The notes beneath the pieces are model-generated. The model worked only from the letters and a program-made list of their open reading frames with translations. It was not told the origin of the DNA and did not search any database. The position numbers and the translations under genes are program-made. A stretch of DNA of 64,000 bases from Triglochin maritima (Eukaryota; Streptophyta; Magnoliopsida; Alismatales; Juncaginaceae), in the NCBI GenBank assembly GCA_963682175.1, contig OY821791.1, forward strand, positions 26,906,326 through 26,970,325, written 5' to 3'. Shown here piece by piece: positions 13,079-24,292 of the stretch (position 1 is the first letter of the stretch; the number at the start of each line of letters is the position of its first letter).

Positions 13079-13998
13079 GCCCTCTCGTCCTCCGGGTATA
13101 CTAATGGTCTTCTCTTCAAAGGTCTCCCAATGTGTAGATGTTCCCAGCACCACAACTACAGGAACGTAAGAAAACCATACAGATGTTTGGTCGGAATAGT
13201 GAAGCTTCATCTAACATGTCATATAAGTGGGCCAGAGCCTCACTACCCCAACTGTACTCCGATGTGACGGTCAAATCTCCGAGAAAAGATAGGTACTTCA
13301 AGTGAACCATCGTGTCACTCTTATCTGCCAAAATACTGCATCCCAGCTAGAACAGAATAAAGGCTCTAGTGTGTCGTGTAATTGTCTCCTCGTCAGCATC
13401 AAAAGGCAACTGCTGAAACTGAGCTTGCAACCCACCTAGAGTTACGGACCCCTTACGACCCAAGTCATCGGGGACCTAACCCAATAAATCCATGCAGACC
13501 TCTGACCAAACGTACTCCTGAGACTCACACACCGACAAACCATCTACGCGCAAGCCGGTAATCATAGAGATGTCACACAAGGTGCACGTGATCTCACCAT
13601 GTCGCAGGTGAAATGAATGAGTCTCCGGTCTCCAACGCTCGACCATTGCCCCTAGCAAGGTATGGTCCAACTGGACTCGGCCCAACCGAGTGACTGTGTC
13701 AAACCCTACCATATCTAGCAGAAACAACATCCTCTCGTCAGTGATCTGCCATTCGTTAAGCTTCGATCCATGCTTAATGCATTTTACACCATCAACATCA
13801 TTCTGCATAAATTTAGAGAAATGTCAGAATATTGAAACCCACGTGCAAATATTTAACTTGAAGACGTAAAATGCTTACAAAATTTTTGAACAACTCGGAG
13901 TTGTGGTTGGCCTGCAAAATCAACACTGATTTGTCTATCGGACCCTGTGAAGCGTAGCTACCTCTAACTGAACCAATACTGGAACCACCAAACTTCAT
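13079..13998 (-). pseudogene. Plant mobile domain (PMD) protein of MULE-E, broken
   Basis: Read on the minus strand, a first exon from 13998 (starting MKFGGSSIG) ends at a GTAAGC donor. A second exon after an ATGCAG acceptor near 13808 contains LDHTLLGAMVERWRPETHSF and ITCTLCDISMITGLRVDG, the typical PMD core (PF10536 family). This is followed by YSWGSEALAHLYDML and WEHLHIGRP. In-frame stops follow the LLG and AFILF positions, and there is a frameshift near the WEHL motif. The right part is lost at the copia junction at 13078. PMD proteins include the MAIN and MAIL1 silencing factors, and transposon copies are common. This copy is not functional. Confidence 0.75.
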
Positions 13999-14189
13999 CT
14001 GTACATAACACGTTAAATATTAGAAAACATTAAATTGTTGCAAATATTAAACTAAACGTAATATTAATTACAGTTAGGAAAAAATGGAGTCATAAGAATT
14101 GGAGTCTAATTTATCCACTACACCATGTGAGCTATTAAAAAATATGAAAGTGTTGCAAAACATCGAAGTCATAAATAATTGCAGTCCTA

Positions 14190-14372
14190 AAAATATATTA
14201 CATTAATTCAAGTCTTACAATTAATCAACTCTTAAAAAAGATTCAAGTCGTATATTCATTCAAGTCATAACAAAATACATTACATTAATTCAAGTCTTAC
14301 AATTAATTCAAGTCTTACATTAATTCAAGTCTTACAATTAATCAACTCTTACATTTATTCAAGTCTCACTAA
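14190..14372. repeat. AT-rich minisatellite
   Basis: Degenerate copies of ATTAATTCAAGTCTTACA and AATCAACTCTTAC, with a basic spacing of about 15-20 bp, fill this stretch inside MULE-E between its two gene remnants. Confidence 0.6.
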
Positions 14373-14411
14373 ATAGTTGCATACAAAATATTCAAAGTAT
14401 TTCGCTATATA

Positions 14412-14640
14412 GGTTCCTTGCATCGTTTTCGGTTATGCCTTATATCGCCGCATCTCCCACACCTTACCCTTCGTCCAGAGTGTTCGTCCATCTTGTTTCG
14501 GATTCACGTTGATTTAGGCCGACCGGGAGGTCTTTTGGTTTGGGCAGACTTCATTGTGATGTTGCCTCGATCTTGCCAATACCCCACATCAGGAATTGGG
14601 ATAAATGTCGGTTTGTACGCCTTCCTGTACATTTGAACCT
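14412..14640 (-). pseudogene. C-terminal tail of a Mutator transposase (CCHC zinc knuckle)
   Basis: On the minus strand this translates to a Pro/Lys-rich linker with KRPPGRPKST, followed by a CX2CX4HX4C knuckle (CGRCGDIRHNRKRC). This is the usual C-terminal end of MuDR-type transposases. A stop directly follows the KST of the linker, so the frame is broken. The catalytic domain is absent. It lies upstream of the PMD remnant on the same strand, inside MULE-E. Confidence 0.6.
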
Positions 14641-14799
14641 CATAATACGGGCACACCAGTGCCGAGTTCTATTTGAATCACTGTTCTCCTGGCCGTCCAA
14701 TCGTCTCATACACGAGAACAAACACGAGCTGAGCTGAGTTCTATTTGAATCATTGTTCTCCTGACAACTCACGTCGAGTGGAATATGACAAGTGTTGGG

Positions 14800-15995
14800 T
14801 GATGCATTGGATACATTGCATCATATGTCTTTCATTTAGATTAATTTTATATCAATAAATGCTACTAAGGTATGTGTTTAGTCTTATTTACATAATACAG
14901 GGACCTGAATGCAAATTACCCATATCCCGAGCATAAACGCGTGCAAGAGACTCATTTCTATCATAAAGACCAAGTCAAGATTATCGGGTTTCAAATTGAA
15001 TTTGATCCAAGCATAAAAGCATTCAAAGACCTAATTACAAAAATGCCAAGGACCTAAGCACAAAAGTAGTCAGGGACTTAATTGCAAAAAGTCGAGGACC
15101 CGACTGCAAATTACAAGTACCAAAATATTATTTAGGAGAAGTTCTAAAGAGAAATCAATTTGGATCTCCAAATATATGAAGAAATAAATTCGGAGCTCAA
15201 AAAAAAAGTAATCAATCCAGACGTGCAAATGATATTTAAATCATACCATAAACAAACAGGAAAAATCCGGATCCACTCAGATCTAAAATTGCGGCGAAAA
15301 CGCCGCACATCACATACAACTTGCGGCGAAAACGCCGCACCCCTTTCGATCCGTGGCCCCGGATTTTGTCCAGTCGTGTCATGACGCGTGTACCTTCCTA
15401 TTTTATACTTGGGTCCCTTGTATCGGCTATAAATAGCCCTGAAACGATGTTGTAAAAGGACTAGTTTTTATTCCATTCTTTAGCAATAAAATTCTATTGG
15501 TTTATTTCTTGTTTTTAGTTTTCTTTTGTAGTTTCTCTAGGACACCTTCTCATTCCCTCCATCCATGAGTTTCTAACTCTCTCCAAAGGGTGGGGGTGAT
15601 GGATTTAGGGTGATGAGAAGAAAAATGATGTTATTATTTTAATTTCGTGTTAGTATATTTTGATTACTTGAGTTTATGTTGAATCATTTATCATGTAATG
15701 CTTTATAACTAATGTGATTTATTATAAGTTTCAGATTTCTCTAAAGAAAACCCGACATCTAAACCTCCACCCGCTGGACTCTCATCCATATTTGCTTTAT
15801 TTTCTTTTTAGTTTTTGTTGTTCTTGCTTTAGATAATTAAAAACCAAAAATCTCAAACCAAACTTATTTCTCTCTCTTTCTGTCCTAAATCGAAAATCAC
15901 AAAAATAACAATATCTCTCCCTCCTTGTTTTCGACCCGTACTTGCCACGTCTTCATTGACGTCGTGCACTTGCGGTATAAATTTAATTCTCATCA
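14800..15995 (+). repeat. 5' LTR of the gag-pro gypsy element
   Basis: 1196 bp, from TGATGCATTGG to TTCTCATCA. It includes a TATA-like GGCTATAAATAGCC near 15427 and the GTCGTGCACTTGCGG block. It contains about 300 bp (15279-15579) absent from the 3' LTR. Confidence 0.9.
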
Positions 15996-16001
15996 GGTTT
16001 T

Positions 16002-16019
16002 TGGCGCCGTTGCCGGGGA
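16002..16019 (+). other. Primer binding site, tRNA-Asp type
   Basis: TGGCGCCGTTGCCGGGGA begins 7 bases after the LTR end. It is complementary to the 3' end of plant tRNA-Asp, as in many Athila and Tat elements. Confidence 0.85.
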
Positions 16020-17389
16020 GGCGACGAAGATTTTGTTTATTTTTGGTGATTTTGATTCTATTCTGTTTATCGTGTGCGCGATCTAACTATTTGGGTTTGC
16101 GTTTCAGGAGACAACGGAGTGCGCGGCGAAATCCGGGCACAGTCGGAGCAAGAAGGGCGACGAAATCGTCGCATCTAAAGAACAATCCGCGGCGGATCCG
16201 CCGCACGTCTGAAGCATCTGGGCTTCAATTTTTTCTGGGGTCGTCTCCATCTCTGGGTGGACGCGTAGAGCAACTGGAAATTTTCGAGAGCGGGCGGCGA
16301 ACCCGACTGAGCATGCGTATGTAACCTTTGTTTCCTTTTTCCTCGTAATTTCTAGTTTCGGAAAATTTCCTTTTTGTAGAACTGCACGTGTTAAGCTCAA
16401 ATTCCATAATTGGCAATAATTCAACTCTGACCTAAAAATTGGCAAAATTAGAAAGACTTAGTGCATGCATCATATAGTGTTTTGTTTGCATTATTCTTGC
16501 TAAATTCTTGCAAATTATTTTTTGTTGAAGAGTGCTGGAGGCAAGGTACGTGCACAGTTTTTATCGATTGCATTTAAGCATATAATTTAGTTTGCATACA
16601 ACCTTGTAATTGTCACCCAACTAAAGACCAATGTTTGACTATCTTTGCTAGATTTAAGTTAAACTATCTTAAGGGCAACTCCGTAGGAAAAGATACGTTG
16701 GGGATTTCATCACCTTTCCGTGGCCCACAAATCACAATCCTAAAGTGACACCCAAGCCTTAAAATTAAAATCAATTAGACATTGGCCCCTAAGGACTCGG
16801 ACTCAATTGAGGAGAAGATTGGTTTGACTTGCTATGACTTGAAGCTGATCGAATTTAATTTGGTGTCTAGAAAGTGTTTTTGTGTTGACGTAAGTCTTCC
16901 AAGCGAAGTGGTTGTCTAATTGACACCGACTCTGTCGGAAGTGCCCCCACTGGCTATACACTGCCTGACCATTTTGGTTTGATTAGTGAGGGAGGTGAAT
17001 CAAGCGAACCAACTCGACTCAACCAGTTAGGAGTCGTCTAGATTTAAGCGACATTAGGTCTATGATTGTTTGAACTGTGCTTGTTTATGAAACTTCTGAC
17101 CAACCCTCTTATGTATCTTTTAGAGTTAAGTTTCCCTTCTCATCTGAGTCTTCTTTCTCTTCTCACCTCAATTCTCTAGATTAGGATTCCTTTCTCATCT
17201 TTCCCCCTTCTATTGTTTGTTTCCATTTTTGAATTTTTTTTTGAATAATAATAATAATAATTGATTCTTGAAATTGAATTTGGAATTTAAATTTCAAATT
17301 TGAATTCAAAAATTGATTCAAACCGGTGCACTCATATTTGGGTTCGGGACTTGAGCAATCGACTCTCACGAGTTCATCTAGATTTCAGT

Positions 17390-18463
17390 ATGGATCTTAG
17401 CCCCAATCCACCTGTAGCACCAGCTCACCTGGATCCAATGGGTGAGAATGTAATGGACCCACCTGTTGCACCACCTATGACTCTGAGGGATCGGTGCTAC
17501 CCAATGATGGCTGCTCAGCCATCGTGCATCATTATGCCCATCATACCGGGTCGCGACTTCGAACTGAAGGCACAATACATGAGTATGTTGCCCAAGTTCA
17601 CCTCTAAGGAAGACCAATATCTCTTCCTTAGAGAATTTGAGGAAATCTGCTCCCTTATGCGATACCAGCATATCTCTGAGGAGGCAGTGCGTCTTAAATT
17701 CGTGCCTCTAGCACTGAAGGACGACGCTAAGAAATGGCTATATAGTCTAGCCGAAAGATCTATTAGGAGTTGGGCCGAGTTTGTTCAAGTATTCTTAAAG
17801 AAATATTTCCCCAACCATATGACTATTAGGATTAGGAATGAAATTGTTGCATTCGTTCAATCTGAGAGTGAGTCGTTCTATTCCTATTTAGAAAGATTTA
17901 AAAGTCTGTTGACCCAATGCCCTCGTCATGGAATTCCAAGATGGCAATTGTGCCGAATTATTTATGAAGGATTGACACCTACATCTAGGGTTATGGTAGA
18001 ATCTGTAAGCCAAGGAAACTTCATGTCCAAAAATGACAATGATGCTTGGACTTTTCTTGAGGATTTAGCCGAAAATAGCATGCAATGGGACAATGCTAGA
18101 GCACCGATTAACAGGAGTATTGGATCTAGAATAGCAAGTCAACCCAAACCAGGTGTCTTAGCTGTAGATGCTACCGTAGCTGCTGAAGCAAAACAAGCTA
18201 CCTTTATGCGTAGAATGGAAAGTCTAGAGCTAAACACCCGACCCCTAGTGAATCCAGCATTATCTATCCCTTGCTCTAGATGTGGTCAGACTGGTCATAT
18301 AATGGAGGATTGTGCGGACTTGGAACAAGTTAATGCCATGTTTAACCATTCTAGAAATGACCCATACACATCAACCTATAACCCGGGTTTGCGTAATCAT
18401 CCCAATTTTTCATGGAGCCAACAAGGTCAACCTCCTAGACAACAACCAAACCCGTATAACTAA
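17390..18463 (+). pseudogene. Gypsy gag protein, ends at a premature stop
   Basis: The open frame runs from 17300, but ATG 17390 (MDLSPNPP) is a more natural start. The middle has the retrotransposon gag fold signature (PF03732 type): FLREFEEICS, KWLYSLAERSIRSWAEF and a KKYFPNH segment, then SYLERFKSLLTQCP. A CX2CX4HX4C zinc knuckle (CSRCGQTGHIMEDC, 18272-18313) lies near the C-terminus. The TAA at 18461-18463 is probably a mutated Gln codon, because the same frame continues into a coiled-coil-like stretch (SLENLVKTF, QRLETQVSQLTQIV). That stretch then shifts frame near 18620-18640 into the protease frame. Gag packages element RNA into particles. This copy needs two repairs to be whole. Confidence 0.85.
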
Positions 18464-18611
18464 AATAATACATTATCTGGGTTTAGTAACAATGGAGATT
18501 ATGATGTTAGGTTGACAAGCTTGGAAAATTTGGTTAAGACTTTTATGCAAACAACCACACAATCCTTCCAAAGGCTAGAAACACAAGTCAGCCAACTGAC
18601 ACAAATAGTAG

Positions 18612-19610
18612 GTGAAAGAGAAAAAGGTCAGTTTTCAATATCAACCGGAGGTGAATCCAAGACCTAATAATCAATATCAGCCCTATCAACCACCTCCAGG
18701 AAGTAACAACCCTAGACAGGTTCAAATGGTTCATGAGGAGGGACCGTTCCAACAAATAAATGCAGTTGTTTCATTACGGTCCGGAAAACAAGTTGATAAC
18801 AATGTGGTCAATCCTAGAGCTCCTAATCAATCTAGCCATCAAGCACCCACATGTGACCTGACCATTGAACCTGAAGTCCAATTTGAAAAGCCCAACTCAC
18901 CTACTCAACCTGAACCTATAGCTCAACCTGAGCGAGTCTATGTTCCTAAAGTCACATTCCCCAATAGACTCAAGAAGAACTCAAGTGCACAAATGGAGAA
19001 AATCTTGGAAGTATTTAAGCAAGTTAAGGTGAATATTCCACTCCTAGATATGATTCAACAAATACCTGCTTATGCTAAATTCTTAAAAGATCTGTGCACT
19101 AAAAAGAGAAAAACGAACGTACCTAAGAGGACATTCTTAACTGCAAACATAAGCTCTATTCTGTCAAACTCGTCTCCTATAAAGTATAAGGACCCTGGGT
19201 GTCCCACAATTTCATGTGCAATAGGAGATACTTTTATCAATAAAGCCCTTCTAGACCTTGGTGCTAGTGTTAACTTACTCCCGTACTCTGTCTATGAGCA
19301 ACTAAACCTTGGTCCACTAAAACCCTCTAAGACAACCCTTCAATTTGCTGATTGCTCTATTAAGAAACCAAGAGGTATAGTAGATGATGTTTTGATTAAG
19401 GTTGGTGACTTCATTTACCCAGTGGATTTTGTCGTTCTAGACACTGAACCTGTTTTCAATCCAAAGAGACAAATCCCTGTAATACTAGGCAGACCCGTTT
19501 TAGCCACTTCTGAAGCTTTGATAAATTGTCGAAATGGGCTCATGCAACTATCTTTTGGAAACTTAAAAGCTGAATTTAATATCTTTCATGTTGATAGTGA
19601 ACCAGAATAG
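18612..19610 (+). CDS. Gypsy aspartic protease region, 3' part of gag-pro
   Basis: This 332-codon frame continues gag after a frameshift; its first ATG is not necessarily the real start. It begins with a Pro/Gln-rich linker. LLDLGASVNLLPYSVYEQLN (active-site Asp at 19254) is the DLGAS form of the retropepsin motif typical of Tat/Athila elements. VILGRPVLAT follows near the end. The protease would cleave the polyprotein. The frame stops at 19608-19610 and no reverse transcriptase follows, so the element lacks the rest of pol. Confidence 0.8.
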   Translation: MKEKKVSFQYQPEVNPRPNNQYQPYQPPPGSNNPRQVQMVHEEGPFQQINAVVSLRSGKQVDNNVVNPRAPNQSSHQAPTCDLTIEPEVQFEKPNSPTQPEPIAQPERVYVPKVTFPNRLKKNSSAQMEKILEVFKQVKVNIPLLDMIQQIPAYAKFLKDLCTKKRKTNVPKRTFLTANISSILSNSSPIKYKDPGCPTISCAIGDTFINKALLDLGASVNLLPYSVYEQLNLGPLKPSKTTLQFADCSIKKPRGIVDDVLIKVGDFIYPVDFVVLDTEPVFNPKRQIPVILGRPVLATSEALINCRNGLMQLSFGNLKAEFNIFHVDSEPE

Positions 19611-20928
19611 TATGCAATCAAAGTGATGTTGTGATGAGATCGTGTATCTATAAGATTTCTGAATCAAATAAATCATCACAAAATCAAAAAGAAAGTGAGA
19701 AAAAGGGGAGTAATTCATCTACCCAACCACCACCACTCGAGAAAATAAGAGAACCAACACATGTGCGGGGTGTGGAATCTTTACCTCAGGGCAACAATTC
19801 AACTGGATACATGCACCAACATGGTGACATTCAATCCAGTTCTGACTATGGTTGACTCTGAGCAAATTCAAATCCCTCTACCGCAAGTTGACTCAGGTAA
19901 TAAGTGCATTTGTTTTATCTTTGCATACATTGAGGACAATGCATGATTTAGGTGTGATGGGTGTTTATCTATCTATCTATCTATATATTCTGTTGTTTAA
20001 AAAAAATCAATGCTCCATGACATAGCTTAAGATTGAACTGCCAAAACCCGTGTACAAATTGCATTGAGTTTTGTTCCTTATTATATAGTTCTGCTTGTAG
20101 AAACTATGACCTAAATCTAAGTTCCAAAGAAATAACTCATTACCTTTTAAGACATGTATGCACTTAAATTGGATGAATCAAATCTTCGAAGTGGTTAATA
20201 AAAAGCAGAGGTTGAGGAAAATATACCGGGAAGTGTGGACTTCTAATAGCAATTAAGCCTTGAGGAAAATAAAAGGGGAATAAAAGTGAGGAAAGGACAT
20301 CTTGCAAAATGATTACAAAAGCCCAAGCCTTCGAGTCACTGGTCCGTATGGGTATCTTAAAACCCGGTAACTTGAGTCTGCCAGCTCGGAATTATCGACC
20401 AAACTCGCTACACGACTGCAAAAAGGGTAAAAGTGTCAGAAAAAGCAAATGTGTTGAATCACGGGAAAAAATTTTACTTTAAGATACTCAAGGCCCAAAG
20501 TTAAAAGAATGATCCATGCCATGGTTGATCCGAATGATACTTCACCACCAGAGGAGGCGTGCAAAATAATTTAAGTGATAACATGTGTAGAAGGGTTAGT
20601 GGTGTGAATATTGGAGGAATGATTCAGATTTTTTTATGAGTTAGATTTATATAATGAGCATGCAAGAATTCTCAGTGAGATGTATAAGGTTGAAGTGGAG
20701 ATATTGAGAGTTATTAATGGAATGTTGAATTAAGACTTTGTGGGTGTGTCAACTGAAAACCCTCACGAGACAAAACTCGTCCTCTAAGGAAACTTGGAGG
20801 TTTAAAGGCTTGTTGCACATGCTAAGTGCAACCGTGATTCCTACGAAAGTGAGTTAGGATTTCCATGTTTTCATTTTTCTTATATTTTGTTTTGCTAGGG
20901 ACTAGCAAAATCTAGGTGTGGGGGTATT
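19611..20928 (+). other. 3' untranslated region of the gag-pro gypsy element with polypurine tract
   Basis: No pol domain was seen. A (TATC)n microsatellite lies near 19965-19985. Bases 20750-20928 are the conserved 3' block of this LTR family (GGCTTGTTGCACATG, CCTACGAAAGTGAGTTA). They end in the polypurine tract GTGTGGGGGTATT immediately before the LTR. Confidence 0.7.
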
Positions 20929-21828
20929 TGATGCATTGGATACATTGCATCATATGTCTTTCATTTAGATTAATTTTATATCAATAAATGCTACTAAGGT
21001 ATGTGTTTAGTCTTATTTACATAATACAGGGACCTGAATGCAAATTACCCATATCCAGAGCATAAACGCGTGCAAGAGACTCATTTCTATCATAAAGACA
21101 AAGTCAAGATTATCGGGTTTCAAATTGAATTCGATCCAACCATAAAAACATTCAAATACCTAATTACAAAAAGGCCAAGGACTTAAGCACAAAAGTAGTC
21201 AGGGACTTAATTGCAAAAAGTCGAGGACCCGACTGCAAATTACAAGTACCAAAATATTATTTTGGAGAAGTTCTAAGGAAAAATCAATTTGGATCTCCAA
21301 ATATATGAATAAAATAAATTCGGAGCTCAAAAGAAAAAAAAGAAATCAATCCAGACGCGCAAATGATATTTAAATCATACCATAAACACACAAGAAAAAT
21401 CCGGATCCACTCTCTCCAAAGGGTGAGGGTGATGGATTTAGGGTGATGAGAAGAAGAATGATGTTATTATTTTAATTTCGTGTTAGTATATTTTGATTAC
21501 TTGAGTTTATGTTGAATCATTTATCATGTAATGCTGTATAACTAACGTGATTTATTATAAGTTTCAGATTTCTCTAAACAAAACCCGACATCTAAACCTC
21601 CACCCGCTGGACTCTCATCTATATTTGTTTTATTTTCTTTTTGGTTTTTGTTGTTCTTGCTTTAGATAATTAAAAACCAAAAATCTCAAACCAAACTTAT
21701 TTCTCTCTCTTTCTTTCCTAAATCGAAAATCACAAAAATAACAATATTTTTCCCTCCTTGTGTTCGACCCGTACTTGCCACGTCTTCATTGACGTCGTGC
21801 ACTTGCGGTATAAATTTAATTCTTATCA
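20929..21828 (+). repeat. 3' LTR of the gag-pro gypsy element, internally deleted
   Basis: 900 bp, from TGATGCATTGG to TTCTTATCA. It matches the 5' LTR except for a missing block of about 300 bp. The breakpoint falls at ACTC, which occurs at both edges of the missing block in the 5' LTR (15275-15278 and 15576-15579). Confidence 0.9.
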
Positions 21829-22357
21829 TTGGGCAATTAAAACCCAAAGACAACTCAACACTGGTGATGTCAAGACTTCAAAGGAGAACTCGGCACTGGT
21901 GATGCCAAGTTCTATATGCACTAAAAAACAAACATGTCGCCGCCACGTGTCACCACGTGGTGTTAGCGGGTCTAGTTTGACAAATACTTTTTATTGTGGT
22001 CTATTTTATAATAAAAAAATTTAAAAAGTTTATTTTGAATTTTTTTCCTCCATTATTATATTGTGTTACAAACAATGTTGGAGCATTTCATCAAATCTAA
22101 AGTGCATCTTCCTCGTACCCTTTTTATGATTTTAATGTGCACGAAAACCCTTAAATATTCTAAAATGCATGTTTTAATTTATTTTCCAGCGGCTATTATT
22201 ATAGGGAACTACTATTCGTCGTTAGAAAACTACTTAAATTGCCCCAACAATTACCATTTTGCCCTTCATAATTCATTTAATACTTATTTCGTTCCGTGTC
22301 TTAAAACAATGTTTTTGTCTTAGTTTTCCTCACTTTCCCAGTACCAATACCATGAAA

Positions 22358-23007
22358 ATGTCTGAAGAAGCGCCTGGATCTGGTGAGGTAAGTGAGATTG
22401 ATTTTTTTCGTCTCGGACGTCTGTCTTACCGCCTCATCCAAGGATGGGGCGTCTGGCTAGGACACCTCCTCCTTGGCGGGGGTGGCTTAGCCAGACGCAT
22501 CTACCTTGGACAGACGCCCCATCCTTGGATGAGGCGCCTGGCTTAGCTGGCTCCTACATGGACGGGGCGTCTCAGCCAGACGTCGCTCCAAGGTAGGGGC
22601 GTCCCAGCCATACGCCTCTGATTTTTTTTATTTTTAGTTTATTTATTTTGTGTTATTTTAAATTATTTCAGGTTCTGTTGCAAGATTTTGGTGGTGATGG
22701 AGTAGATTACAATGAGCTTTTTGATAGTAAACAAGTATTTACAACAATCGAGGAAGCGTGTAAATGGGCAAAACAAGTTGTCATCGGAGCTGGATTTTTT
22801 TTGGTAATATCATCCTACAAATAAAAAACAGATAATTGGACGGATTGTTATCTGAGATGCGATCGAAGAAATGAAATAAGTTGTCGTGATACGAATATTG
22901 CACTATGGAAGAACACGAAAAGAAAAGTTTGCGGTTGTCGTTTTTTGGTAAAGGTAGTCGAGCGACGGGATCGTGATAGATGTGTCATTGTTTCTAATAG
23001 TACTCAC
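22358..23007 (+). pseudogene. 5' part of the MULE-A transposase gene
   Basis: Exon 1 (22358-22387) reads MSEEAPGSGE and ends at GTAAGT. After an intron with GC-rich repeats, exon 2 starts at 22672 (VLLQDFGGDGVDYNELF) and continues through CYLRCDRRNEISCRDTN and KVCGCRFLVKVVERRDRDR. This is the N-terminal zinc-binding-like region of a Mutator/FAR1-type transposase. A TAA interrupts the frame after ISSYK. The catalytic domain is absent; the sequence runs into the poly-G tract. Confidence 0.7.
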
Positions 23008-23127
23008 GGGGGGGGGGGGGGGGGGGGCTCCCGCGGGCACCTGCCCGTTGGGTCGGGCGTCTCCCCCGAACACCTGACCCATTGTTTTATATTTCAAAAT
23101 ATACAAAAACTAAACAAGGTATTTTAC

Positions 23128-23180
23128 CAGATTCGAGTAGACCGGGGCGTCCGTTGACTCTTTTCCGGCATCTGAGACAT
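23128..23180 (-). pseudogene. First exon of the MULE-A PMD gene
   Basis: On the minus strand ATG 23180 starts MSQMPEKSQRTPRSTR and ends at a GTAAAA donor. It aligns with exon 1 of the PMD gene in MULE-B (23968-24021). The rest of the gene is deleted. Confidence 0.55.
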
Positions 23181-24063
23181 TGTTTTGGGTGAATATGAGT
23201 GTAATATGAAGAGATAGTGGTGTTAGGAGAGTGAAACGAAGAGCTATATATAAGTAGAAAGGACAGAAGGACAAAATGATAATTTATTTGGACAATTTAA
23301 GTAGTTTTCCGACGATGAATAACAGTTCAGTTATTATATTGTGTTGCAAAAAAATGTTTGACCATTTCAAATATAAAGTTACAGTAATATTAAAAAAATC
23401 ATTTCTAATATATTTTCAACATAATATTTTGCAACTTGCAAATATTTTTTATAGCATTTCAACAAATTTAAAGGGCATCTTCCCCGTACTCCTTTTATGA
23501 TTTTTATGTCGCACAAAAACTCTTTAGTATTGTAAAATGCATTTTTAAATTTATTTTCAACATAATATTTTGTAACCACGATTATTATATTGTGTTACAA
23601 ATAATCTTTACCATTTCAAATCTAATGTTACAGTCATAAATAATTTTTATTTGGTTTTAGTTTCTTGAAATGTCTGATAAGTTAATTTAATTTATTTTCA
23701 GATATCTATAGTCTAATAGAAATGCCATCTTCCATATACTCATATCAGATTTGCACAAAACCATTTAATATTGTAAAATGCACTTTTCAACATAATATTT
23801 TACAACTACAATTATTATACTGAATTGTTATTCGTCGCCCTAAAACTACTTAAATCGCCCCAACAGATTACCATTTTGCTCATCTACCCTTTCTACTTAT
23901 ATAACTCGTCATTTCACTTTTTTAACACAACTTTCTCTTCATATAACTCTTCTATTCACCAGATATAATGTCTAAGAGTCCAGGAAAAGAACCAGCAGAC
24001 GCCCCAGACTACTCACATATGGTAAATTGACCTGTTATTTTAATTAAATTTAAAAAAATAAAA

Positions 24064-24292
24064 TTGGGTGGGGCGTCCGCGGGAGGCGCCCGACCCAACG
24101 AGAGGGCGGCCGCCTGAACCGCCTTTCCCAAGGGGGAGGCGGTTCCCGCGGCCGCCCGATCGTTGGGTCAGGCGTCTCCCGCGAACGCCCCCACCGTTGG
24201 TATAGGCGTCTGCGGGAGACCTCTCCCACGTAGGGAAGGCGTCTCCGTCAGACGCCTCCCACGTAGGGCAGGCGTCTCCCGCAAACGCCCAT
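24064..24292. repeat. GC-rich short repeats in the first intron of the PMD gene
   Basis: Multiple copies of GGCGTCTCC, GGGCGTC and GAACGCCC occur in both orientations, for example GGCGTCTCCGTCAGACGCC, which is itself a hairpin. The surrounding DNA is very AT-rich. Similar blocks are at 22430-22615, 23028-23080, 28458-28525 and 63262-63340. Confidence 0.7.

Larger units (their letters stand above)
14800..21828 (+). mobile_element. Non-autonomous gypsy element (Athila/Tat style) with gag and protease only
   Basis: This 7029-bp element is bounded by a perfect 5-bp duplication TTGGG (14795-14799 and 21829-21833). The uninterrupted target is present as an inverted paralogue near 9150 (GTTGGGCAATTAAAA on the minus strand). 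Order: 5' LTR, a tRNA-Asp-type primer site, an untranslated leader of about 1.3 kb, gag, protease, a 3' untranslated region of about 1.3 kb, a polypurine tract and the 3' LTR. No reverse transcriptase, RNase H or integrase motif was found between 19611 and 20928. It would need enzymes from a related full element. Confidence 0.9.
8958..22051 (-). mobile_element. Mutator-like element with ~330-bp TIRs (MULE-E), heavily invaded
   Basis: The ends are inverted repeats sharing TTCAAAATAAACTTTTT, AAGTATTTGTCAAACTA and the CCACGTGGTG region. They continue as about 330 bp of inverted homology containing GAGTTCTATTTGAA and TTCTCCTGGC. A perfect 9-bp duplication ATTATTATA flanks it (8949-8957 and 22052-22060), as expected for Mutator elements. 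Subtracting the nested LTRs and the copia piece leaves only about 2-4 kb of its own. Its genes lie on the minus strand: a PMD pseudogene (13079-13998) and a transposase tail (14412-14640). Confidence 0.75.
22204..23330 (-). mobile_element. Small PMD-type MULE (MULE-A), internally deleted
   Basis: The TIRs share AAAACTACTTAAATTG and a GAACT.TTATTC-like tip over roughly 75 bp. TTATTATA flanks both sides (22196-22203 and 23331-23338), consistent with an 8-9 bp Mutator duplication. It keeps only the 5' part of a transposase gene at the left TIR (plus strand) and the first exon of a PMD gene at the right TIR (minus strand). These are the same two genes as in MULE-B, with the element inverted and its middle lost. 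A run of 20 G (23008-23027) marks the likely deletion junction. Confidence 0.8.

Noticed and set aside
12724..13155. 143-codon minus-strand frame as one protein
   Set aside because: Only the first 25 or so codons belong to the PMD gene; the rest is copia LTR sequence read through the junction.
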